Below, one piece after another: positions 1 through 4,134 of a DNA stretch of 7,430 nucleotides (position 1 is the stretch's first letter; every line of letters begins with the position of its first letter). The stretch is taken from NCBI GenBank assembly GCA_902782505.1, contig CACZNO010000140.1, positions 1 through 7,430 on the forward strand. The letters run 5' to 3'. The position numbers were made by a program, and so were the translations under genes. Under the pieces are notes generated by a model. The model made no database searches, was not told the origin of the DNA, and saw nothing but the letters and a program-made list of their open reading frames with translations. The stretch is from an uncultured Erysipelotrichaceae bacterium. GTDB lineage: Bacteria > Bacillota_I > Bacilli_A > Erysipelotrichales > Erysipelotrichaceae.

Positions 1-159
1 TCCGATCATCTGCGGATGTACATCGTACCCTGCCGCAAGGGAAACCTCTACAACGTAATCTGCGCGGAATGCGAAGAGGAAGGTCCGATCGACTGTGCCT
101 ATAACGGCGCGGTGGACGCCTGGAATCACTACCACCCGCGGAAACGCCTTCCCAAATAA
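1..159 (+). CDS. Lar-like restriction alleviation / phage zinc-ribbon protein, C-terminal part
   Basis: The reading frame is open from the left edge and ends at TAA 157-159, giving 52 residues of a longer protein whose start lies outside the window. What is visible is the motif V-I-C-A-E-C-x3-G-P followed about 10 residues later by A-V-x-A-W-N. This is the C-terminal half of the Lar pattern (C-x2-C, then G-P, then A-[IV]-x-x-W-N); the first CPxCG-type knuckle would lie upstream. Lar proteins of prophages such as Rac modulate type I restriction, and many phage-encoded relatives have no tested role. The domain is too short here to be sure of more than the family. A bidirectional terminator begins 3 nt after the stop, and the facing gene is a Cro-like regulator, which fits a phage-derived context. 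Family assignment is by motif recognition only. Confidence 0.6.
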   Translation, partial: SDHLRMYIVPCRKGNLYNVICAECEEEGPIDCAYNGAVDAWNHYHPRKRLPK

Positions 160-162
160 AGA

Positions 163-191
163 AAGGGAACCCGAGAGGTTCCCTTCTTTTT
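163..191. terminator. Bidirectional intrinsic terminator between convergent genes
   Basis: A perfect 9-bp stem (163-171 pairing with 177-185, AAGGGAACC / GGTTCCCTT) closes a 5-nt loop and is followed on the plus strand by a T run at 187-191. Read on the minus strand, the same stem is followed by TTCTTTATTT, so it can end transcription from both sides. It starts 3 nt after the Lar-like stop codon and 4 nt beyond the stop codon of the Cro-like gene, so each of those genes is the last on its transcript. Confidence 0.88.
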
Positions 192-420
192 ACTCTGTTT
201 CCGTTGCCGAAGTTTCGGATTCATCGAAGAAGATTTTCAGAAGATCTTCATCACTCAGATAAAGAACCTGACGGATCGTCAAGAGCTCCCGGCGGGTGAA
301 ATCGCTGTGCCCTTTTCTTTTTCTCCAGAGCGTCGCCGGATCAATGTTCAAAAACGAAGCCAGCTGACCGTTGGAAATACGTTTTTCTTTCATCTTTTCC
401 TTCAGATAAGCGTGATTCAT
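190..420 (-). CDS. Small Cro-like helix-turn-helix DNA-binding protein
   Basis: This is a 76-residue protein consisting almost entirely of one helix-turn-helix domain. Residues about 5-50 carry the XRE/Cro pattern: a basic first helix (LKEKMKEKR), a scaffold helix NGQLASFLN, and a recognition helix DPATLWRKRKG. The segment ending in LLKIFF and the acidic tail match small phage Cro-type repressors. The frame can be opened 18 nt further to a GTG at 438. ATG 420 is preferred because AGAAGG (427-432) sits 6 nt before it and because GTG 438 would fall at the predicted transcript start. It is divergent from the CI-like repressor across a shared operator region, and a terminator follows directly, so it is a monocistronic unit. 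The likely role is the opposing repressor of the switch, by analogy with Cro. No catalytic residues or other domains are seen. Confidence 0.8.
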   Translation of the reverse strand: MNHAYLKEKMKEKRISNGQLASFLNIDPATLWRKRKGHSDFTRRELLTIRQVLYLSDEDLLKIFFDESETSATETE

Positions 421-426
421 GAGGTT

Positions 427-432
427 CCTTCT
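427..432 (-). promoter_or_regulatory. Ribosome binding site fixing the Cro-like start
   Basis: AGAAGG on the minus strand lies 6 nt upstream of ATG 418-420. It rules against the longer GTG-initiated frame, because the site would then be inside the coding sequence. Confidence 0.75.
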
Positions 433-440
433 TTCCACGA

Positions 441-467
441 ATAGTATATCATCTTGCGTTTCTGCAA
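441..467 (-). promoter_or_regulatory. Promoter of the Cro-like gene
   Basis: On the minus strand the best pairing is -35 TTGCAG (462-467) with -10 TACTAT (441-446) at a short 15-bp spacing. TATACT (443-448) is a better -10 hexamer, but it then has no -35 at normal spacing. Either gives a leader of under 20 nt. The -35 is formed by one half of the operator at 453-468, so a bound repressor would block it. Confidence 0.5.
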
Positions 468-468
468 G
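453..468. promoter_or_regulatory. Operator 1: inverted repeat CTTGC-N6-GCAAG
   Basis: This is a perfect dyad with 5-bp arms and a 6-bp centre (GTTTCT). It shares the core TTGC-N6-GCAA with the second dyad at 509-526 and lies in the -35/spacer region of the leftward promoter. The likely ligand is the CI-like repressor, the Cro-like protein, or both. This is inferred from position and symmetry and not from a known consensus. Confidence 0.7.
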
Positions 469-508
469 TATACAAAAATGAAAGTCCGGAGAGATTCTTT
501 TTCTGTTT

Positions 509-526
509 TATTGCAATTTCGCAATA
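509..526. promoter_or_regulatory. Operator 2: inverted repeat TATTGC-N6-GCAATA
   Basis: This is a perfect dyad with 6-bp arms and a 6-bp centre (AATTTC). Its core TTGC-N6-GCAA is the same as in operator 1, with centres 57 bp apart (about 5.4 helical turns). It covers the whole -35 hexamer of the rightward promoter, so binding would shut off repressor synthesis (autoregulation). A further single half-site, ATTGC, lies at 542-546 in the leader. Confidence 0.72.
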
Positions 527-538
527 GTTTTATATAAT
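511..538 (+). promoter_or_regulatory. Promoter of the CI-like repressor gene
   Basis: The -35 is TTGCAA (511-516) and the -10 is a consensus TATAAT (533-538), with a 16-bp spacer in an AT-rich stretch. The predicted start near 545 leaves a leader of about 21 nt. That leader contains GAGG (555-558), 7 nt before ATG 566. The -35 lies inside operator 2. Confidence 0.82.
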
Positions 539-565
539 GAAATTGCCAACTGCTGAGGTTCACTT

Positions 566-1186
566 ATGAAAATCAAAGACATTCTCGCTATTCGAAGAAA
601 AGATCTCGGTTTAACGCAGGCGGAAATCGCCAAAGCCTGCAGCGTCAGCGAAGCCACGGTATCCCGCTGGGAAAAAGGCCAAATCGCGGACATCAAGCAA
701 TCCAAGATTCTCTCGTTATCCGAAATCCTGCAGATCTCTCCTGCCCTGATCATCGGGCATACGGAAACGGACGCCTACGGTCCTGTGACCCGCTCCTTCA
801 TGGAAGTGCCGTTATACGACGCGGTTTCCTGCGGAAACGGCCTTTTCGCTGAGGACACGATCCGCGATTACATTCCGGTACCCATACAGGGATTATCCGT
901 AAACGCCGAGCACTTCTGTCTTTTCGCCCGGGGAGATTCCATGACCGGCGCCGGAATCGAGCCTAAGGACCTCCTGGTCTTCGAAAAGAATTCCGGCATC
1001 CAAAACGGACAGATCGGATGTTTCGTTCTGCAGGACGGGGAAATCGTCTGTAAGAAATTCACGCGGCAAAACGGCATCGTCCTTCTGCAAAGCGCAAATC
1101 CGGACTATGATCCGATCCTGATCGGGGACGATGACAGTGCGTTCACCTGCGCGGGAATCCTTCGAAAAATCATCCGGAATATCTGA
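566..1186 (+). CDS. CI/LexA-type repressor: XRE helix-turn-helix plus S24 self-cleaving peptidase domain
   Basis: A 206-residue transcriptional repressor with the full two-domain layout. Residues about 4-62 form an XRE helix-turn-helix domain, with scaffold helix LTQAEIAKAC and recognition helix SEATVSRWEKG. Residues about 80-203 form an S24/LexA-like domain. The self-cleavage machinery appears intact: a Cys89-Gly90 scissile pair in DAVSCGNG, nucleophile Ser125 in the GDSM motif, and general base Lys163 in EIVCKKF. In this family, RecA-stimulated autocleavage after DNA damage separates DNA-binding from dimerisation domains and relieves repression, so this gene is probably SOS-responsive at the protein level. 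The start has GAGG 7 nt upstream. It is divergent from the Cro-like gene, and operator 2 overlaps its own promoter, so autoregulation is likely. A peptidase-like gene follows after 19 nt. It is distinguished from housekeeping LexA by its XRE-type DNA-binding domain (LexA has a winged helix). Confidence 0.9.
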   Translation: MKIKDILAIRRKDLGLTQAEIAKACSVSEATVSRWEKGQIADIKQSKILSLSEILQISPALIIGHTETDAYGPVTRSFMEVPLYDAVSCGNGLFAEDTIRDYIPVPIQGLSVNAEHFCLFARGDSMTGAGIEPKDLLVFEKNSGIQNGQIGCFVLQDGEIVCKKFTRQNGIVLLQSANPDYDPILIGDDDSAFTCAGILRKIIRNI

Positions 1187-1190
1187 TTTC

Positions 1191-1199
1191 TGTTAGAAT
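1191..1199 (+). promoter_or_regulatory. Extended -10 promoter, possibly giving a leaderless transcript
   Basis: TG-T-TAGAAT (1191-1199) fits the extended -10 form TGnTATAAT with one mismatch. No convincing -35 is seen 16-18 bp upstream, which extended -10 promoters tolerate. The A of the downstream ATG (1206) is the seventh base after the hexamer, exactly where transcription would begin. The element occupies almost all of the 19-nt gap after the repressor gene. Confidence 0.45.
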
Positions 1200-1205
1200 A
1201 TAGAC

Positions 1206-1787
1206 ATGCAGGAATCGGAACTCTCCGTCGTATGGAGACCTTATATTTCCAAATTTACCACTGCCCGCTTCCGCGATCTGGACAAGGGATATTCCCTGCA
1301 CTGCGGTCCGACCGCCATGTCCAATCTCGTTACCACGTACGCGAAGAGGTACGGTTTTAGTTCGGTCACATCGCTGGAACCGGAAGAGCTGTTCCGCAAA
1401 GTCGCCTCCATCGGGGCCAAGCGCTTAATCTTCTGGAACGGTCCCGCGATTCCGTTACTCGGAGGTACGATGGATCTGGCCGTGCCCTGGTATATCCGGG
1501 CGGTCTGGAAAGAATTCCGCCTCCCCGCTCCGCACATTTCCTTTCAGCGCCGCGCCACGGAGAAAAACCTCCTGACTTCCCTGAAAAAAGGCGCGATTCT
1601 GTATGTGGAATTACGCCATCATCCGAAATACGGAGAACATCACATCATTGTCTACGGCTGCCGGGACGACGGAATCACCGAACCGGTATACTACGCCGCG
1701 GATGGCTGGAGACCTATGGAAACGCTGTTGAAAAGCGAAGATTTCCGCCGTTCCTTCTATCACGAGATCCTTCCGGAACGCCCCTAG
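1206..1787 (+). CDS. C39-like (papain-fold) cysteine peptidase homologue, cytoplasmic
   Basis: A 193-residue protein with the ordered catalytic signature of the C39-like papain fold. Cys33 lies in LHCGPTAMSN at the start of a helix, His146 in EHHIIVYG on a strand, and Asp166 in AADGW. A Gln/His oxyanion contribution is not obvious, though His32 precedes the cysteine. There is no signal peptide or membrane segment, so it should act in the cytoplasm; this differs from the bacteriocin-exporter C39 domains, which sit on ABC transporters. The substrate is unknown. ATG 1206 is forced: an in-frame TAG lies at 1194-1196, and the next Met (residue 38) falls after the catalytic Cys. There is no Shine-Dalgarno sequence, so translation is leaderless or by reinitiation from the repressor gene 19 nt upstream. 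Its TAG stop shares a CTAG with the stop of the convergent SseB-like gene. The family call is by motif; enzymatic activity is inferred. Confidence 0.68.
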   Translation: MQESELSVVWRPYISKFTTARFRDLDKGYSLHCGPTAMSNLVTTYAKRYGFSSVTSLEPEELFRKVASIGAKRLIFWNGPAIPLLGGTMDLAVPWYIRAVWKEFRLPAPHISFQRRATEKNLLTSLKKGAILYVELRHHPKYGEHHIIVYGCRDDGITEPVYYAADGWRPMETLLKSEDFRRSFYHEILPERP

Positions 1788-2611
1788 TTACGGGAAGAAT
1801 CCGTTAAATCCCGCATCCATCCTTCAATCAGCTCATTCAGCTGATTTTTCTTTTCCTTATCGCACACGAAGGTCCAGTCCAGTTCCCCCGTTTCCATCAT
1901 CGTATCCCACATCTTGACCGCAATACACAGGATCTCCGCTGCCTCCAGATTCTCTTCCTCGCTTTCGTAAAGATCAAACGGGAAAGATACCGAACGGATC
2001 TTCTGTTCCCTGACCAGTTCCAGAAGATTCCACACCGCGTTTCGAAGAGCGCTTTGATGTTTGGAATCCCGGATATGTTCCGGAATATCCATCCGGCATT
2101 TTCCGGTCTCCGGGTCGGCTTTCAATAACGGAAAAGCGGTGTCCGGCGCCTTGCAGGTCTGTACATTCAGTTCCGCGTCAAACGGTTTTTCAAAAGCCCG
2201 GATCCGGATCACCGAGTGCGGCGCGTAATCCCTTCCCCAGTTCATGCGGACGATTTCACGCAGCAGGAAAAACGGCTCCGCGGGATTGATGACGATTCCC
2301 GCGATGTTTTTTCCGCGCTCCGTAAACAGGCTTTGGAACAATTCGCGCAGGTGCACCGGCCGTAACGGAACTTCCCCGACCGTTTCCGCGCCTTTGGAGG
2401 TATAAACCGGGATCCAGTTTTCATTGTCGCTCGCAGCCACCAGAAAACCGTTTTCCTCTTCGTAAAACGGAACATACACTTCATCATTCCGTTCGTTCAT
2501 CGCATCCAGCGTATCCAGGATCTCCATCACCGATTCCGGCGTACGTTCCCGGTTCCATTCGGCCACGGCCGTTTCCAGTTTCAGTTTCAGGGGAATGATG
2601 TCGTATATCAC
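1784..2611 (-). CDS. SseB-domain protein with possible degenerate macro-like C-terminus
   Basis: A 275-residue soluble protein and the last gene of the minus-strand operon. Residues about 15-120 match the SseB N-terminal domain: YVPFYEEENGF, then NWIPVYTSKGA, LRELF, and an IAGIVINP segment followed by FFLLREI. This domain is widespread in Bacillota with no settled function. The C-terminal 90 residues (QSALRNAVWNLLELVREQ, IRSVSFPF, then an acidic stretch and LDWTFVCDKEKK) recall the last half of a macro domain (helix, S-x-x-F-P strand, helix, strand, D-x-E), but the ADP-ribose-binding N-terminal loops are not recognisable. The frame can be opened 9 nt further to GTG 2620, but that codon abuts the ribosome binding site; GTG 2611 has GAGGAGG 8 nt upstream and is chosen. 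It begins 13 nt after the HD gene and is surely co-transcribed with it. Confidence 0.75.
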   Translation of the reverse strand: MIYDIIPLKLKLETAVAEWNRERTPESVMEILDTLDAMNERNDEVYVPFYEEENGFLVAASDNENWIPVYTSKGAETVGEVPLRPVHLRELFQSLFTERGKNIAGIVINPAEPFFLLREIVRMNWGRDYAPHSVIRIRAFEKPFDAELNVQTCKAPDTAFPLLKADPETGKCRMDIPEHIRDSKHQSALRNAVWNLLELVREQKIRSVSFPFDLYESEEENLEAAEILCIAVKMWDTMMETGELDWTFVCDKEKKNQLNELIEGWMRDLTDSSRN

Positions 2612-2619
2612 GCTTGGCA

Positions 2620-2626
2620 CCTCCTC
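2620..2626 (-). promoter_or_regulatory. Strong ribosome binding site of the SseB-like gene
   Basis: GAGGAGG on the minus strand lies 8 nt before GTG 2609-2611 and directly against GTG 2618-2620, so it selects the downstream start. It overlaps the HD gene's TGA stop (2625-2627), an arrangement typical of coupled translation. Confidence 0.75.
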
Positions 2627-3638
2627 AATATCCTTTCAGATAATAATCGTAGGAGAGATTCCGGTAGCCGTCAATCTTTTCTTTCATTTCTGCAAGTCCT
2701 TCGCTGATGCGCCCGTAACCTTCCGTATACGGATCGATATACCGCCTCTTCGCGTCGATTTTCAGCCATCCGTCTCCGGTTTGTTTCTCCGCCGATTTTT
2801 CCACCCGCGAAAATCCGCCGAACTTCTCCCACTCCCGCAGGATTTCCGGATCGGATTTTAACCGCGCGATCACTTCCGGTTCCGTCGTCCAGAGATCTTC
2901 ATAATTTAATACGCGCCGATTCATCGCTTTCCTTAAGATTCCCGCCAGATATTCCATCGCGTAGCGGTCTTCATCCTGGCTGTAGATCACCGAATTGACC
3001 AGAGCCTTTTCCGCAAACGAACGCGCGTTTTCAAGATCATGAAACACCAGTTCCGGTTCCCCGTATTCGTTGGTGCCGACCGTCAAATCCCGGTAAAACC
3101 GCACGCAGTCTTCCAGGGTGCCGGTATGAAAATTCAAAAAGTTTCCGAGGGTATATTCCAGCCGGTCCGCGGACAAACGCCCGGACGGATTGTCGGCGAC
3201 GGGATATTGATGATAATCCGCCACCTCCGCAACGGAAATTCCTTCCCGGTCCAGCACCGCCATGATTTCTTTTGATTCGCGGATCATTTTTTCCGTTTTC
3301 TCTTCGGTGGATTCCTGGGTCAGATGATCCCCGTTCAGAAAATCGACGACATGGGCGAACACCGGGGTCGATATATCATGAAAAAGACCCGCCAGAGCCT
3401 GACGGATATCGCGGGTGAAATGCCAGATGATATACGCGACGCCGACGCTGTGATCGTACCGGGAATAGGGTTTCAAATCACAGTAAAGCGGGAAGGAGGT
3501 ATACTCCAGCCCGCAGTTCATTCCCACATCTTTTAAGCGCGCCAATGCCGGCGTATGCGCCAGTTCCCGCAGTAAACCGGGCACCTCGTCCGTATAGATT
3601 TCGAACAGGGCCTCATTTACCGGCGGAAGTTTTCTCAT
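2625..3638 (-). CDS. HD-domain phosphohydrolase, SAMHD1/dNTPase-like
   Basis: A 337-residue soluble enzyme with the HD metal-site ligands in order: His63 in SRYDHSVGV, His87-Asp88 in LFHDIS, and Asp158 in SADRLEY. His96 in TPVFAHVVDF corresponds to the extra histidine of the HDxxxxPxxH-type motif in SAMHD1-like proteins. The R-x-D-H-S-x-G-V plus HDI-x-x-P plus A-D-R-L-x-Y combination points to the dNTP triphosphohydrolase branch rather than cyclic-di-GMP (HD-GYP) or ppGpp enzymes. The expected reaction, hydrolysis of (d)NTP to nucleoside and triphosphate, is inferred from the family. The longest frame begins at 3716, but its first 26 residues are an Arg/Lys-rich shadow of the NfeD tail. ATG 3638 has AGGAG 5 nt upstream and is chosen. 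It overlaps the NfeD-like gene by 26 nt, so its translation is probably coupled to it. Confidence 0.82.
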   Translation of the reverse strand: MRKLPPVNEALFEIYTDEVPGLLRELAHTPALARLKDVGMNCGLEYTSFPLYCDLKPYSRYDHSVGVAYIIWHFTRDIRQALAGLFHDISTPVFAHVVDFLNGDHLTQESTEEKTEKMIRESKEIMAVLDREGISVAEVADYHQYPVADNPSGRLSADRLEYTLGNFLNFHTGTLEDCVRFYRDLTVGTNEYGEPELVFHDLENARSFAEKALVNSVIYSQDEDRYAMEYLAGILRKAMNRRVLNYEDLWTTEPEVIARLKSDPEILREWEKFGGFSRVEKSAEKQTGDGWLKIDAKRRYIDPYTEGYGRISEGLAEMKEKIDGYRNLSYDYYLKGY

Positions 3639-4134
3639 GAAGTCTCCTCTCGGTGCGGGTCGGACGCGTTTTTTTCTGCGCTTTTTCTTTCTTTTCCTTC
3701 TTCGGCTCGCCCGCAATTTCCACGATCAGTTTATCTCCCTTGGCATCCTTGACCCGCACGTATTCCCCGGCGGGGATGCCTTTGTGTTTGATGTCGGTCG
3801 CTTTCCAGGTGTTCTTGAGCACGGAAACCGTACCCGCTTCGTAACGTCCGATTTCCGTTTCCACCAAGCCCAGCTGTCCGATCAGCTTTACGCCCGGACT
3901 CTCGCGGACCGGTTCAAACCGGAACGGGTTCTCCGTTTTTCCGAACAGGATAAATGCCGCGGTGAGAACTCCTCCGAAACAAAGCAGCTGGATCAGCGGG
4001 TCCGCGTGCAGCACCGCCATGAAAAAACCCGTCAGAGCCGCCGCGCCGAAAATCGCCGAATACCGGATCTTGGAAGAATCAATGTACGCCAGAAGCCCGG
4101 CGCCGGCCAATACGATCAGCCATATTCCCGTCAT
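3613..4134 (-). CDS. Short NfeD-like membrane protein
   Basis: A 173-residue protein with three hydrophobic segments near residues 3-18, 25-42 and 47-64. These are followed by a soluble domain at about 82-142 with the NfeD OB-fold pattern: LIGQLGLVET, then GTVSVLKNTWKATD, then IPAGEYVRVKDAKGDKLIVE. The last 30 residues are very lysine/arginine-rich and probably disordered. It lacks the N-terminal ClpP-like protease domain of long NfeD proteins. In known systems, short NfeD proteins partner with SPFH/stomatin or flotillin proteins in membrane microdomains, but no SPFH gene lies in this window. Its ATG overlaps the M16C stop codon as ATGA (4131-4134), so it is translationally coupled to the peptidase. 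Its 3' end overlaps the HD gene start by 26 nt. Confidence 0.8.
   Translation of the reverse strand: MTGIWLIVLAGAGLLAYIDSSKIRYSAIFGAAALTGFFMAVLHADPLIQLLCFGGVLTAAFILFGKTENPFRFEPVRESPGVKLIGQLGLVETEIGRYEAGTVSVLKNTWKATDIKHKGIPAGEYVRVKDAKGDKLIVEIAGEPKKEKKEKAQKKTRPTRTERRLHEKTSAGK
3643..3651 (-). promoter_or_regulatory. Ribosome binding site fixing the HD gene start
   Basis: GAGAGGAGA on the minus strand ends 4 nt before ATG 3636-3638 and lies inside the 3' end of the NfeD-like coding sequence. It excludes the upstream ATG at 3716, where a nearby site of this quality is not evident. Confidence 0.78.

Noticed and set aside
421..438. Six extra residues on the Cro-like protein from GTG 438
   Set aside because: The ribosome binding site AGAAGG would be inside the gene, and the GTG coincides with the predicted transcript start; ATG 420 is well placed.
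421..565. LexA (SOS) box in the divergent region
   Set aside because: No GAAC-N4-GTTC-type site was found; the dyads present have the different core TTGC-N6-GCAA.
868..1090. Minus-strand frames of 65-69 codons inside the repressor gene
   Set aside because: They lie opposite the S24 domain, which has all its catalytic residues in the plus frame; no domain or initiation signal supports them.
3639..3716. N-terminal Arg/Lys-rich extension of the HD gene starting at 3716
   Set aside because: The extension is an out-of-frame reading of the lysine-rich NfeD tail, whereas ATG 3638 has a strong ribosome binding site and starts where the conserved protein begins.
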